From contig JAVSGI010000005.1 in assembly GCA_032334235.1 (NCBI GenBank), positions 3,172,501-3,236,500 on the forward strand: 64,000 nucleotides of DNA, written 5' to 3'. Shown here piece after piece: positions 19,106 through 29,008 of this stretch; position 1 is the stretch's first letter, and the number at the start of each line of letters is the position of its first letter. Below the pieces are notes generated by a model. It was given only the letters and a program-made list of their open reading frames with translations, made no database searches and was not told the DNA's origin. A program made the translations under genes and the position numbers. Source of the stretch: Paracoccaceae bacterium Fryx2. GTDB taxonomy: Bacteria; Pseudomonadota; Alphaproteobacteria; Rhodobacterales; Rhodobacteraceae.

Positions 19106-19821
19106 ACTTCGTTGCAGCCATCGACCGAAAGTTTTATCCGGAATTCGAGCGCAATTGGGACGATTGGCTTTTCCGTCGGAAGCTACTTACAGTGGTGGGG
19201 CCGCGCGTTCGCGTGCTGGATCTTGGCGCCGGAGCTGGTATCGTTGAAACCATGAACTTTCGAGGGCTGGCCGAACGAGTCTGTGGTGTTGATCTCGATC
19301 CTCGTGTGACGGTCAATCCGTTTCTTGATGAAGGACTGGTCGCCGATGCGGATCGAATTCCTTATCCGGACGGAAGTTTTGACATCGTCTTTGCCGACAA
19401 TGTCATGGAGCATCTTGACCAACCGGAACAGGTCTTTACAGAAATTGCGCGCGTCCTGCGCCCAGGCGGGAAATTGTTGTTCAAGACTCCTAACCGCAAC
19501 CATTACATGCCGGTTATCGCGCGCGCAACACCGCATCGCTTTCATCAATGGATAAACCGCTTGCGCGGGCGAAATGAGATCGACACGTTTCCAACCCTTT
19601 ATCTTTGCAACTCAGCATCACAGGTCAACCGGATCGCTGCCTCGACGGGCCTTCAGGTCGAGGCTATCGAAATGATCGAAGGGCGTCCGGAGTATCTTCG
19701 ATTTGTTGCGTTGACCTATTTCGTTGGTATTGCCTACGAGCGGATAGTAAATGCCTTTCCTTTTCTTGCTCGTTTTCGAATCCTGATGATTGTGACGGTG
19801 ATCAAGCCGAACCACTGTTGA
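19102..19821 (+). CDS. class I SAM-dependent methyltransferase
   Basis: A 239-residue protein with the methyltransferase 11 fold. Motif I is VRVLDLGAGAGIVE near residues 36-49, VCGVDLDPR follows, and the post-motif FDIVFADNVMEHL and EIARVLRPGGKLLFKTPN are typical. The ATG overlaps the upstream TGA, and its own TGA overlaps the next ATG. It probably methylates a sugar or a glycan end. Confidence 0.87.
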   Translation: MNFVAAIDRKFYPEFERNWDDWLFRRKLLTVVGPRVRVLDLGAGAGIVETMNFRGLAERVCGVDLDPRVTVNPFLDEGLVADADRIPYPDGSFDIVFADNVMEHLDQPEQVFTEIARVLRPGGKLLFKTPNRNHYMPVIARATPHRFHQWINRLRGRNEIDTFPTLYLCNSASQVNRIAASTGLQVEAIEMIEGRPEYLRFVALTYFVGIAYERIVNAFPFLARFRILMIVTVIKPNHC

Positions 19822-21461
19822 TGGGCAGGATTTTGCGCCTTTGGCGGACGATCCGTCACCTGCGCCCGGTCCAGGTTTATGGCCGGGTGTGGTTCCGGCT
19901 GGCACGACCGCGGCCCGATCTGGCGCCAGCCCCGCCGCTGCGTCTCGTGTCGGGACCCTGGTGCGCACCGGCGCGGCGGCTGCCGAGCCTGACCGGCCCC
20001 GGCGCCTTTCATTTCCTCAACGAGGCCGGGAGCCTGCCCGAGCACGGCTGGGATGGCCCCGCCAAGGCCAAGCTCTGGCGCTACAACCAGCATTATTTCG
20101 ACGACCTCAATGCCATGGGGGCGCCGGAACGGGCAGGCTGGCACCAGCCGCTGATCGCCGACTGGATCACGGCCAACCCGCCCGGACGCGGGACGGGGTG
20201 GGAGCCCTATCCAACGTCGCTCCGGATTGTGAACTGGGTGAAATGGGCTCTTGCAGGCAACGCCCCGAGCCAAGAAGCCATCCAGAGTCTCGCAATTCAG
20301 GCCCGCTGGCTGACGCGGCGGATGGAATGGCACCTGCTGGGCAACCATCTGTTCGCCAATGCCAAGGCACTTGTCTTCGCGGGGCTTTATTTCGAATGGC
20401 GCGAGGCTGCGCGCTGGCTCGACACCGGCACCCGTATTCTCGCCAAGGAAATCCCCGAACAGCTTCTGCCCGATGGCGGGCAGTTCGAACTGAGCCCGAT
20501 GTATCACGCGCTTTCTGTAGAAGACATGCTCGATCTGGTCAACATCGCCCGCGCTTTCGGGCGCAACGATCTGGCGCAGGCCTGGAGCGCTCGGGTTGCG
20601 TCAATGCTGGACTGGCTGGGCGCAATGACCCACCCGGATGGTGACATAGCCTTTTTCAACGACGCCGCAATTGGCATCGCACCCGATCAGCAACAGCTTT
20701 TTGACTATGCCGGGCGGCTGGGTTTCGCCCGCCCTAAAGACCCGGGTGCGCTGTGCCACCTCGCGGCGTCAGGCTATGCGCGCCTGTCGGCGGGGCCCGC
20801 CGTGCTGATCGCCGACCTTGCCCGCATCGGCCCCGATTATCTGCCCGGCCATGCCCATGCCGACACGCTCAGCTTCGAGCTGTCAGTGCGCGGGCAACGA
20901 ATCATCGTGAATTCCGGCACTTCGGTCTACGGAACCGGGCCGGAACGCCTGCGTCAGCGGGGCACGGCGGCGCACTCGACGCTGATGATCGATGGCGAGG
21001 ATTCGTCCGAAACATGGGCCGGATTTCGCGTCGGCCGCCGCGCCCGCCCCTTCGATATCGACGTCAGGAACGACGACGCGGCGTTGCTCGCGCGCGCCGC
21101 GCATGATGGCTATAGCCACATGCCCGGAAATCCGGTGCATCGTCGCGAATGGCACTTGGCTCCAGACGGGCTGATCGTGACAGACAGGGTCGCGGGGACA
21201 GGGCTGCATCGGGTTGATGTGCGATTTTTTCTAGCACCGGATCTCCACGTCGTACGCTCTGCGCCCAACAGTTTCGACCTGAACGCCGACAATGGAGAAG
21301 ACATCCTGACCTTTACATCTGAGGGCGGCAGCGTCTACATTGTCCCATCAAGCTGGCATCCGCAATTCGGCATGCAGCTGCAGACGCAGGCAATCCGGGT
21401 CTGCGCCGAACTGGAGCTGCCCTGCAAATTTCGCACGTGTTTTCGGTGGAGGGCTGCATGA
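19821..21461 (+). CDS. heparinase II/III-like (alginate lyase) protein
   Basis: A 546-residue protein. The ATG at 19821 overlaps the upstream stop, a better start than those further upstream. The N-terminal helical toroid is evident (YFDDLNAMG, NWVKWALAG, LLGNHLFANAKALVFAG) and the C-terminal beta region includes GHAHADTLSFELSVRGQ with the conserved His pair. Relatives cleave uronic-acid polysaccharides, though in EPS loci such proteins may trim or release chains. No signal peptide is obvious. Confidence 0.85.
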   Translation: MGRILRLWRTIRHLRPVQVYGRVWFRLARPRPDLAPAPPLRLVSGPWCAPARRLPSLTGPGAFHFLNEAGSLPEHGWDGPAKAKLWRYNQHYFDDLNAMGAPERAGWHQPLIADWITANPPGRGTGWEPYPTSLRIVNWVKWALAGNAPSQEAIQSLAIQARWLTRRMEWHLLGNHLFANAKALVFAGLYFEWREAARWLDTGTRILAKEIPEQLLPDGGQFELSPMYHALSVEDMLDLVNIARAFGRNDLAQAWSARVASMLDWLGAMTHPDGDIAFFNDAAIGIAPDQQQLFDYAGRLGFARPKDPGALCHLAASGYARLSAGPAVLIADLARIGPDYLPGHAHADTLSFELSVRGQRIIVNSGTSVYGTGPERLRQRGTAAHSTLMIDGEDSSETWAGFRVGRRARPFDIDVRNDDAALLARAAHDGYSHMPGNPVHRREWHLAPDGLIVTDRVAGTGLHRVDVRFFLAPDLHVVRSAPNSFDLNADNGEDILTFTSEGGSVYIVPSSWHPQFGMQLQTQAIRVCAELELPCKFRTCFRWRAA

Positions 21462-22684
21462 AACTTCTAATCCTGACCAACTATTTCACACCGGACCTCA
21501 GCGCAGGTTCGTTCCGCATGCAGGCATTGATCGAGGCATTAGAGAACTGGCGCGAAAAAGGTTTGGAAGTCGACCTGATCACCACACGCCCTAACCGCTA
21601 TGCAAGCTTGAAGGCCGAAGCCCCCTTGTTTGAAGACAGGGGGTGGCTGCGCATCCACCGGATCGAGCTGCCGGCCCACAAGGGTGGCATGGCCGATCAG
21701 GCACGCAGCTATGCACATTATGCAATCGGGGTCCGCAGGCTTACAAGCGGACAGCGGTGGGATCTGGTCTTCGCTACGTCTTCACGGCTGATGACAGCCG
21801 GGTTGGGAGCTCATGTCGCGCGCCGGATGCGGGGCCCACTCTATCTCGACATCCGCGATCTGTTCACGTTGAACATGGACGAGTTGTTGGTTGGAAGCCC
21901 GCTGAAGATGCTCCTGCCCGTCTTCCGGCGCATCGAGCGACAGGCGTTCTGGAGGGCTGGACAGATCAACGTCGTCTCCGAAGGGTTTATCCCGCATCTG
22001 CGCGCTATCGCACCAAAGGTTCCAATCCGGTGCTTCACCAACGGGATCGACGACTTGTTCCTGTCGGAAGATTTTGAAAGGTCTGAAACGCGTCACGCAC
22101 TTCCCCTGCTTCTCTACGCGGGGAACATGGGCGAAGGTCAAGGCCTGCACCGCATCCTGCCCCAAGCGGCCAAGGCACTAGAAGGTCGGGTGCGCTTTCG
22201 CTTGATCGGGGGCGGCGGGAAACGGCTGGATCTTGAAGCCGCGCTCAGGGCGCAGGATATCACCAATGTCGAAGTCCTGCCGCCTGTGGCGCGCGACCAG
22301 TTGCTCGCGCACTATTGCGAAGCGGACATCCTGTTCCTGCACCTCAACGACCTCGACGCGTTCCGCAAGGTCTTGCCCTCAAAGATATTTGAATACGCTG
22401 CCACCGGGAAACCAATCCTTGCGGGTGTGGCGGGTTACGCCGCCGATTTTCTGCGTAAGGAAGTGCCCAATGCGGCCGTGTTTGCGCCCTGCGACGCAGA
22501 CGCGATGGCAAAGGCAGCTCTGAGCCTGCTGGCACAGTCGGAAACACCCGATCGGGGTGATTTCTGCAAGGCATATGCCCGAACCACGATTATGGCCGAA
22601 ATGGCCGCCGATATTCTGGCGACCGTGCCGGAAGGACGTAAATTGACCGAAGCAGTGCCTTCTTTGATAGGAGATTCCTTGTGA
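21458..22684 (+). CDS. glycosyltransferase, family 4 (WbuB-like)
   Basis: A 408-residue GT-B enzyme starting at 21458 within the heparinase stop. N terminus MKLLILTNYFTPDLSAGSFRM, donor-domain motifs LLYAGNMGEGQGLHRIL and PSKIFEYAATGKPILAGV. Proteins of this kind typically act next to the bi-domain oxidoreductase and heparinase-like genes. The stop overlaps the start of the truncated epimerase gene. Confidence 0.87.
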   Translation: MKLLILTNYFTPDLSAGSFRMQALIEALENWREKGLEVDLITTRPNRYASLKAEAPLFEDRGWLRIHRIELPAHKGGMADQARSYAHYAIGVRRLTSGQRWDLVFATSSRLMTAGLGAHVARRMRGPLYLDIRDLFTLNMDELLVGSPLKMLLPVFRRIERQAFWRAGQINVVSEGFIPHLRAIAPKVPIRCFTNGIDDLFLSEDFERSETRHALPLLLYAGNMGEGQGLHRILPQAAKALEGRVRFRLIGGGGKRLDLEAALRAQDITNVEVLPPVARDQLLAHYCEADILFLHLNDLDAFRKVLPSKIFEYAATGKPILAGVAGYAADFLRKEVPNAAVFAPCDADAMAKAALSLLAQSETPDRGDFCKAYARTTIMAEMAADILATVPEGRKLTEAVPSLIGDSL

Positions 22685-22837
22685 CCCAGAAGAAGATCGT
22701 GATTACTGGAGCCACAGGGTTCGTTGGGCGCGAGCTAGTCGAGCGACTGAGGGCGCGGGGCTGTTCGCTGCTTCTGGCCGGGCGGAACAGGGACAAGCTG
22801 GAGGCGCTTTTTCCGGGCATCGACGTCTGCGACTATA
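22681..22837 (+). pseudogene. NAD-dependent epimerase/dehydratase, 3'-truncated
   Basis: About 52 codons from a GTG start: KKIVITGATGFVGRELVERL is the extended SDR NAD-binding motif. The frame is cut by the IS5-family element at 22838. In comparable loci this gene modifies a sugar nucleotide and is followed by the initiating sugar-phosphate transferase. Both the rest of the gene and any such transferase are missing here. Confidence 0.8.
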
Positions 22838-24148
22838 GGGCACCTCTATAAATTGCCCCACCCCCCACATTGCGGTATGGTGAGACAGTGAACCGGCAGT
22901 GGAGATGCAACGATGGCGCAGATGGGTTTTTTCGATCTTTCGGACCGTTATGCAAGCCTGGACGCCAAGAAGGATCCGCTGGTCGAGATTGACGCTGTCG
23001 TTCCGTGGGAGGAGTTCCGCCCTGCATTGGAGCGGGCCTGGCGCAAGTCGGACGCGGACCGCAAGTCCCGCGCCGGGCGCAAGCCGATGGACGCAGTTCT
23101 GATGTTCAAGACGCTGGTTCTGAGCGCGCTTTACAACCTTTCCGACGACCAGATCGAATATTAGGTTCGCGACAGGCTTTCGTTCATGCGGTTTCTGGGG
23201 CTTGGCCTCGGGGACCGGGTTCCCGACGCCAAGACGGTATGGCTGTATCGCGATGCGCTGGCGCAGGCCGGTAAGGTGGAGGAACTGTTTGGGTTGTTCG
23301 ACGGTCATCTGGCGCGGCGGGGCTACATTGCGCGGGGCGGGCAGATCCTGGATGCCTCCATCGTGCCGGTGCCGCGCAATCACAACACGCGCGATGAAAA
23401 CGCCGCTATCAAGAGGGGCGAAGTGCCCGAGGATTGGGCAGATAAGCCCGCAAAACTGGCGCAGAAGGACGTGGACGCGCGCTGGACCAAAAAGCACGGC
23501 AAGAGCCATTACGGCTACAAGAACCACGTGAATGTGGACCGCATGCACAAGCTGGTCCGGCGCTACCACGTCAGCGACGCCTCTGTGCATGACAGCCAGG
23601 CGGTGGATCATCTGCTGATGCAGGGCAATACCGGTTCGGGCGTATGGGCGGATTCAGCTTATCGGTCCGAAGAGATGGAGGCCAAGCTGCGCGACCGCAA
23701 GCTGAAAAGCCACATCCACCGCAAGGGCAAGCGCGGCAAGCCGCTGACCGAACAGGCCAAGGGCAGCAACCGGACCAAATCCACCGTGCGGGTCCGAGTC
23801 GAGCATATCTTCGGCGCGCAGGCCAACGACATGGGTGGCACCCTCGTGCGCACGATTGGCCTGGTTCGGGCCAAGGCCAAGATCGGGATGAAGAACCTCG
23901 CCTACAACATGCGCCGCCTCGGCCAACTGGGTCGCATCAACCCGCATCCGGTGTGAAAAACGGTTGGCCAAAGACGCAGATCATGCTCCGCATCGCGAAA
24001 AACGGCCCTGAAACGAAGGTCCGCGAAGCGAAATGGGCAGCACATCATCAAACCCAAGGCAACAATCGGTCAACTGAAGGTCGCTGACGCGCTTCAGGAG
24101 AAACCTGCTATGCCGTTGCCGCGAAAACAGTCAAAAATCGAGGTGCCC
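22838..24148 (+). mobile_element. IS5-family insertion sequence with inactivated transposase
   Basis: About 1.3 kb bounded by inverted repeats GGGCACCTC (22838-22846) and GAGGTGCCC (24140-24148). Flanking bases do not match as a duplication. The left neighbour is a sugar epimerase and the right one an HPF-like gene, so sequence between two original sites has probably been lost or rearranged. Confidence 0.85.
22913..23956 (+). pseudogene. IS5-family transposase interrupted by an amber codon
   Basis: The 347-codon frame has a TAG at 23162-23164 (codon 84), in the context QIEY-stop-VRDRLSFM where relatives have an uninterrupted residue. Both halves are otherwise in frame. ILDASIVPVPRN carries the first catalytic Asp, VWADSAYRS the second, VEHIFGAQ the final Glu. 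A single substitution may have inactivated the element, unless amber suppression occurs. Confidence 0.88.
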
Positions 24149-24450
24149 TGAATACAGATTCCAATATTCAAGGGAATGATAACTTGGCAGAAGAGGCCGA
24201 GACAGTTGTCACTTCGGCGCTGGGACACCTGTCCGACCGGCTGTCCGGGATCGAGGTCCATCTGGCCGATGTAAACGGTGCCAAAGGCGGGTCCGACGAT
24301 ATTCGCTGCACCGTTGAGGCACGTCCGGATGGAATGCAGCCGCAGACCGTCACCCACAATGACGCCAATGTAGACGCAGCCCTGCGCGGTGCGGCGAAAA
24401 AGATCCGCTCCCTGCTGGACAGCGAATTCGGCAAGCTGGATCGGCGCTGA
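24149..24450 (+). pseudogene. HPF/RaiA-type ribosome-associated protein, start removed
   Basis: The frame is open from the IS end and reads LNTDSNIQGNDNLAEEA, then SGIEVHLADVNGAKGG and DDIRCTVEARPDG, the pattern of short ribosome hibernation factors. About 100 codons remain; only the first few residues, the start codon and the promoter seem lost to the IS. A TTG at 24184 is the sole later start. It is a fragment of chromosomal-type gene content trapped between the polysaccharide locus and the prophage. Confidence 0.7.
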
Positions 24451-24506
24451 GGCTCACTGATGACGTAGGCGATCCGGCTTTGCCAATCGTCGTCGTCACC
24501 ATTCAT
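24451..24506 (-). other. 5' stub of a truncated phage gene
   Basis: A start codon at 24506 overlaps the stop of the DUF6441-like gene (ATGA) and reads MNGDDDDWQSRIAYVISEP. Beyond about 24455 the frame runs antisense through the HPF fragment and no longer looks like protein. The next phage gene, probably the first of the tail region, is therefore cut here, marking the prophage's broken left edge. Confidence 0.45.
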
Positions 24507-24605
24507 CGCCGACCCTCTACCCAATTGGCCACGATCAGTCCCGGTACGCCGTCCACCGCACGCTCTGCGTCCCGCGCCAGATCCAGCCGTTTGCGCAGCT
24601 TGACC
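24503..24605 (-). pseudogene. phage DUF6441-like protein, C-terminal part
   Basis: This is the last part of the gene whose start is at 27607, separated from it by the IS66 element. Joining across one copy of the 8-bp duplication GCTTGACC gives VPQVKLRKRLDLARDAE followed by RAVDGVPGLIVANWVEGRR and a TGA at 24505-24503, in frame with no lost base. Confidence 0.8.
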
Positions 24606-24633
24606 GTAAGCGTCCGGTCTGACTGGTGTTGAC

Positions 24634-26154
24634 TTATTCGGCAGCCCAGTTCCATGGCATGAGTTCTTCGAGGCGGGTCATCTTGTGGTCTGCAACGCGC
24701 TCGAGAACCCAGCGAAGCCAGGCTTCGGGATCTACCTTGTTCATGCGGGCGGTTTCGATGAGCGTGTAGGCTATGGCCGCAGCTTCACCGCCGCCCTTTG
24801 ATCCCATGAAGAGATAGTTTTTGCGGCCGAGAGTCACCGGCCGAATTGATCGCTCACAGATGTTGTTGTCCAGCTCGAGCTGGCCGTTTTCAAGATAGGC
24901 CCGGGCCTTGGGCATGCGACCGAGCGCATAGCGGATAGCCTCGGCCAGCGACGATTTGCCGGAGATCTTGGGCAATTGCAGCTGCAGCCAGACTTCGAGA
25001 TTGTCGAAGACCGGCTTTGCCTTTTCCAGCCGCAGGGCAACGCGCTCTTCAGCAGGCTTGTAGCGCGCCTCTTTTTCCACTGCATAAAGGGCAGCGATCC
25101 GTTTGATCGCTTCCTCGGCAATGGCAGAGCCTTCGCGCTCAAAGACCTCGACAAATTTGCGGCGCACATGAACCATGCAGGCCTGCTCGCGGGCCTTGCC
25201 GTCCCCGAACAGACCGTTGAAGCCGGTATAGCCGTCCGCATGCACGACCCCTTTGTAACCAGACAAATGGCTGACCGGATGTTCCCCCTTACGATCCACG
25301 CTGAACTGATACCACGCGCAGGGCGGTGCCTGTCCCTGCCATGGGCGTTCGTCACGCACATAGCTCCACAGCCGGGCGGTTTGGGTCTTTTTTGTCTTGC
25401 CCTTGGTTTGCATTTTAACGGGCGTGTCATCGGCGAACAGCGCTGGTCCGGCCCGCGCCAGTTTGCCGATGTGGTTGGCCAAGGGTTCCATCAGCGCCGT
25501 AGAACGGCCCACCCAATCGGTCAGCGTGGAACGATGCAGATCAACCTTGTCCCGGGCATAGATCCCGGACTGACGATATAATGGCAGGTGATCGCAATAT
25601 TTGCTGACCAGCACATGGGCGAGCAGGCCAGGACCGGGGCGTCCGCGCGTGATCGGGCGCGAAGGCAACTCGGCCTGGGCGAAAGCCTCGCAGCAGGTGC
25701 AGGTCATGCGGGGGCGCACGATCCGCTTCACAACGAAGTGGCCGGGGACGTATTCCAACTCTTCGGTGACATCTTCGCCGAGTTGCTTGAGCTTACCACC
25801 GCAATTGCCGCAGGCGTTGCCGGGCGAGAGTATCTCTTCCTGGCGCTCAAGGTGGTCAGGCAGCGGAGCGCGATTGTGAGAGCGCTTGGCTGGGGTGGTC
25901 TCATCCGCTCCATCTTTGGATGCTGTCTTTTGTGCCTCGGCGGCCGCTTCAATCTCGGTGTCTTCCTGCAGATCGAAAGCCAGCTGATCCAGACTCTCGG
26001 ACTTGGCCCCGAAACGGGCTTTCCGATGTGCCGCCAGTTCCTTCTTCAGCTTCTCGATCTGGTAGGCCTGCGACTTGATGTGCTCACCCATCTGGAAGAC
26101 CAATCCCTTCAGCTCTGAAGGGTCATCAGGTAGCGATTTGAGGGCGTCCAGCAT
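24634..26154 (-). CDS. tnpC: IS66 transposase TnpC
   Basis: A 506-residue DDE transposase. An N-terminal coiled coil ([21 protein letters not shown]) is followed by a zinc-binding CGNCGGKL region and the catalytic core with [20 protein letters not shown] and [13 protein letters not shown]. The start [11 protein letters not shown] is preferred over a Met 17 codons upstream. Third gene of the IS66 operon. Confidence 0.92.
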   Translation of the reverse strand: MLDALKSLPDDPSELKGLVFQMGEHIKSQAYQIEKLKKELAAHRKARFGAKSESLDQLAFDLQEDTEIEAAAEAQKTASKDGADETTPAKRSHNRAPLPDHLERQEEILSPGNACGNCGGKLKQLGEDVTEELEYVPGHFVVKRIVRPRMTCTCCEAFAQAELPSRPITRGRPGPGLLAHVLVSKYCDHLPLYRQSGIYARDKVDLHRSTLTDWVGRSTALMEPLANHIGKLARAGPALFADDTPVKMQTKGKTKKTQTARLWSYVRDERPWQGQAPPCAWYQFSVDRKGEHPVSHLSGYKGVVHADGYTGFNGLFGDGKAREQACMVHVRRKFVEVFEREGSAIAEEAIKRIAALYAVEKEARYKPAEERVALRLEKAKPVFDNLEVWLQLQLPKISGKSSLAEAIRYALGRMPKARAYLENGQLELDNNICERSIRPVTLGRKNYLFMGSKGGGEAAAIAYTLIETARMNKVDPEAWLRWVLERVADHKMTRLEELMPWNWAAE

Positions 26155-26223
26155 GCGCCAAATATACTGGAATGTCCCCAAGATCGGAACACAAAAATGC
26201 TCCAAATCCCATGTTTTATTGAC

Positions 26224-26571
26224 TTACCCCACCTGCAGCGGACGCCAGGTCCTACGCGGCATGCGCCAATCTATCCCCTCCAGAAGCATCGCCAACTGTG
26301 CCGCGGTCACGCTCACCTTGCCGTCCTTCGCTGCAGGCCAGACAAACCGGCCCCGCTCAAGCCGCTTCATAAACAGGCATGCTCCCTGCACATCCCACCA
26401 GATGATCTTCAGCAGATCACCACGGCGGCCACGGAAGACAAACAGATGCCCCGAATATGGATCCTCGGCCAGCACCCGCTCGGTTTGCGCCGCCAGCGTG
26501 TTAAACCCGCGCCGCATGTCCGTCACGCCAGCGGCCAGCCAAACCCGCGTGTTGCTCGGAACCGGGATCAT
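26224..26571 (-). CDS. tnpB: IS66 accessory protein TnpB
   Basis: A 115-residue IS66 Orf2 protein: [23 protein letters not shown] is the typical start and [19 protein letters not shown] the conserved middle. Required with TnpA and TnpC for IS66 transposition. Overlaps tnpA by 4 bp. Confidence 0.92.
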   Translation of the reverse strand: MIPVPSNTRVWLAAGVTDMRRGFNTLAAQTERVLAEDPYSGHLFVFRGRRGDLLKIIWWDVQGACLFMKRLERGRFVWPAAKDGKVSVTAAQLAMLLEGIDWRMPRRTWRPLQVG

Positions 26572-26978
26572 GCCATCAGCCCCTGCACAAGACCCAGAAC
26601 TGCCGACAGCGCCGTTGGACCTTCCACAAGAACCCGGCGACCGTCCGACAGGGTGATGTCCACGCGCTGTGCTGAAACCGCAGCGCCGAGACCTGCCGCT
26701 GCCCTGTGCGACGGTGTTGCAGCAACACCCTCCATCGGGGATGCAGCAATCTCAACCGGAAGAAAAACACCCTCAAGGGCTGCGTCCTCAGGCGCTGGCA
26801 CGCTGCCCGGCGGTGCAAATCGAGGATCCTTCAGCCATTTGAAAATCAGGTTAGCATTCATCGAATACCGTCGCGCAACCTGTGCAACCGAAACACGCGG
26901 CGTCAGCGTTTGTTCACAAATCAACCGCTTCTCGTCGTCAGACCAGACCCGCTTCTTCAGACCCTTCTTCCCCGCCAT
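26568..26978 (-). CDS. tnpA: IS66 accessory protein TnpA
   Basis: A 136-residue protein with an N-terminal helix-turn-helix ([22 protein letters not shown]). The start is taken as [17 protein letters not shown] at 26978; a Met 7 codons upstream is possible. First gene of the IS66 operon, just inside the right terminal repeat. Confidence 0.9.
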   Translation of the reverse strand: MAGKKGLKKRVWSDDEKRLICEQTLTPRVSVAQVARRYSMNANLIFKWLKDPRFAPPGSVPAPEDAALEGVFLPVEIAASPMEGVAATPSHRAAAGLGAAVSAQRVDITLSDGRRVLVEGPTALSAVLGLVQGLMA

Positions 26979-27063
26979 AACTAACCTCAAGATGTCCACT
27001 ATCGATGGTGGACACTATCACCCACTCTATCACGCAGGCAGGGCGGTCAGACCGGACGGATAC

Positions 27064-27607
27064 GCTTGACCTGCGGCACCAGCAGAAAGATCGGCACGGT
27101 TGCCACGCCGCGCCCGGTTTTTGACTTGCTCGCCACAGCGCGACCTTTCGTATTCAGCCGTCCTTCAGCCACCAGCAGGCTCGGTCCGCGACGACGGTAG
27201 ATGAACCGCAGCCGCAACCCAGCGCGGCGTTCCCATTCACCGGGGGTGATGCGGCCGCCTCGGGTGGATTTGCCCGCCGCTGGGGTGGGGATCGCCAGCC
27301 AGAACCCGTTCTTGGACCGGATCAGCGGGCCCGTGTCATGCGCGCCGATGATCACCGGGGCCTTGGACCAGATGAGGGCCGCCGCGTTCAGACTGTCGCC
27401 AGACTTCGGAAAGCTGGCGAGCCGGATAGAATTGGCAAGCCTGGTACCCAGCCCGGCGCCGGTGATCTGCGTCCGCCAGGCGGATTTCAGGCCCGTTCCG
27501 GCCTCGCGCATGGCGGCCGTGACTGCGCGTTCCCCTGCGGCAACCTCGGCCGCCATCATGGCGACGATGTCTGGATCAATGGCGAGCTTCAGTTTCATGC
27601 CGGACAC
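27064..27607 (-). pseudogene. phage DUF6441-like protein, N-terminal part (interrupted by IS66)
   Basis: About 181 codons starting MKLKLAIDPDIVAMMAAEV. The interrupted frame reads 5 IS-derived residues before stopping. With the piece at 24503-24605 it makes a protein of about 215 residues like DUF6441 proteins found after head genes in rhodobacterial prophages, possibly in head completion or early tail assembly (HK97 gp10-like position). The start overlaps the end of the preceding gene by 13 bp. Confidence 0.75.
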
Positions 27608-27906
27608 AAATTCAAGGTCCAGACGAGCCGCTCGCGGTCGCGAACCGGCTCGCCCTGAATGACGAAGGCCTCGGAATTGATCTCGATCCGTTCGCCGGGT
27701 CGCGGATTGGGGACCTCAGCCACGCGAAGGTCAATGCGGGTGGTTTCCGACCACAGACGCGCGTCGCCGAACGCAGTGATGTCGTCCGGGCGGCGCAGGA
27801 CCACGCGGACGAGGACGGGTGTTCCACCGTCGGCGACATAGACCGCATCTCGGGCGATGTTGGGATCGCAGAAGACGTTGTCGATGGCAGCGATAAACAC
27901 GGACAT
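27595..27906 (-). CDS. phage head-tail attachment-type protein
   Basis: A 103-residue protein (MSVFIAAIDNVFCDPNIARDAVYVADGG) located directly after the major capsid gene. Small all-beta proteins in this position, such as lambda gpFII and Gifsy-2 relatives, join head and tail. Assignment rests on position, size and predicted fold, not on a diagnostic motif. Confidence 0.6.
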   Translation of the reverse strand: MSVFIAAIDNVFCDPNIARDAVYVADGGTPVLVRVVLRRPDDITAFGDARLWSETTRIDLRVAEVPNPRPGERIEINSEAFVIQGEPVRDRERLVWTLNLCPA

Positions 27907-27916
27907 GGGCTACCCC

Positions 27917-28939
27917 TCAGTTGGCGCTGACGAGCCGGATCGCAAGGCGCGGGCGCTTGTTGACCGGCAGGATCGATCCTTCCGTCATCAGGTCGATCCA
28001 GCGGCCCTTTGCGTCCATCATCTGGCGGGCATAGAGCGGCAGGCCGATAGTGTTGGCGGTTTCCAACAGGTTCGCGGGTCCGCCATAGGTGGTGAAGGTA
28101 TCGAATGTGCCCATCGGAAAGGCGATGCCCTCGCCGGTCGGGATCAGCCGTTCAGCGGTGCCGCTCGAGAGCGTGACCGAGCCGTTGTATTCTTCAAAGA
28201 GCACGCCCGCAAAGGGGAAAGCCCGGCGCATGTCTTCGCGCAGGGGCTGGCCGCCGGTGGCCGAGAAGAATTTGTAGGCGTCCTCTGTCTTGGGGTGGCT
28301 GATCAGCTTGTCGAAGAACTCGGAGCTGACCAGCGCGTGTGCGGTGGTCATGGTCTCGCCCATCAGATTGTCCTCGATGGCGCGCAGGGTGGTGCGGACT
28401 TTGCCTTGGATGTTGGTGCCAGCGGTTCCAAAAACAAAGTCGACCGAGATCTGATCAAGCCCGAATTCGGAGAAGTAGTTGTAAAGCGTGGTGCCAGCGC
28501 CATCCTTCACGATGCCGCGCAGCGCATTCATCTCCATGTATTCGCGGGTCTGGGCGTGCTTGCGACGCATCAGCGTCAGTTTGCGGTTCATCACCTCGAC
28601 CAGCGGATCGGTGGCATCCGAGAGGCCGAGCGCGGGCATCCCCTGGACGTCGGCGGGCAGGATCACGTCGTCATGCGGGATCCACGGCAGGGCAAAGGAG
28701 CGCATCGAGCGGGCCTCGCGGTTGCCGACGGTGGCGGGCGCGCCGAGCGGCACCGAGGGCAGCAGGCTCAGCACACCCTCTCGCTGTTCGATGACGATGG
28801 AGCGCTGGCTGACGCCCTCAAAGCGGAACAGGCCGATCTGGCCGAGGCGGGTGTAGAGGTTGGGCAGAATGTTGATGGCCTGCGTCATCTCGGCCAGCGA
28901 ATAGCCGCCCACGTCAAATGGGTTGCGGGTGATGGTCAT
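27917..28939 (-). CDS. phage major capsid protein (lambda gpE family)
   Basis: A 340-residue protein starting MTITRNPFDVGGYSLAEMTQ, with AGGAG upstream of the ATG at 28939. The pattern NILPNLYTRLGQIGLF, later ADVQGMPALGLSDATDP and the C-terminal LPVNKRPRLAIRLVSAN match the lambda E-type HK97 fold capsid family. Normal length for the family. Follows the decoration protein as in lambda. Confidence 0.9.
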   Translation of the reverse strand: MTITRNPFDVGGYSLAEMTQAINILPNLYTRLGQIGLFRFEGVSQRSIVIEQREGVLSLLPSVPLGAPATVGNREARSMRSFALPWIPHDDVILPADVQGMPALGLSDATDPLVEVMNRKLTLMRRKHAQTREYMEMNALRGIVKDGAGTTLYNYFSEFGLDQISVDFVFGTAGTNIQGKVRTTLRAIEDNLMGETMTTAHALVSSEFFDKLISHPKTEDAYKFFSATGGQPLREDMRRAFPFAGVLFEEYNGSVTLSSGTAERLIPTGEGIAFPMGTFDTFTTYGGPANLLETANTIGLPLYARQMMDAKGRWIDLMTEGSILPVNKRPRLAIRLVSAN

Positions 28940-29008
28940 GGGGGACTCCTGGGGAAAGAGGGGAATAAAGGCTGGCCGTGCCAAACAATTGGCGCGCGGC
29001 TGGTAAGA

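Larger units (their letters stand above)
24606..27063 (-). mobile_element. IS66-family insertion sequence
   Basis: 2458 bp. The ends match as inverted repeats: GTAAGCGTCCGGTCTGAC on the left and GTATCCGTCCGGTCTGAC on the right (reverse complement). A perfect 8-bp target duplication GCTTGACC occurs at 24598-24605 and 27064-27071, the size expected for IS66. It encodes TnpA, TnpB and TnpC on the minus strand, all intact. Confidence 0.95.
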
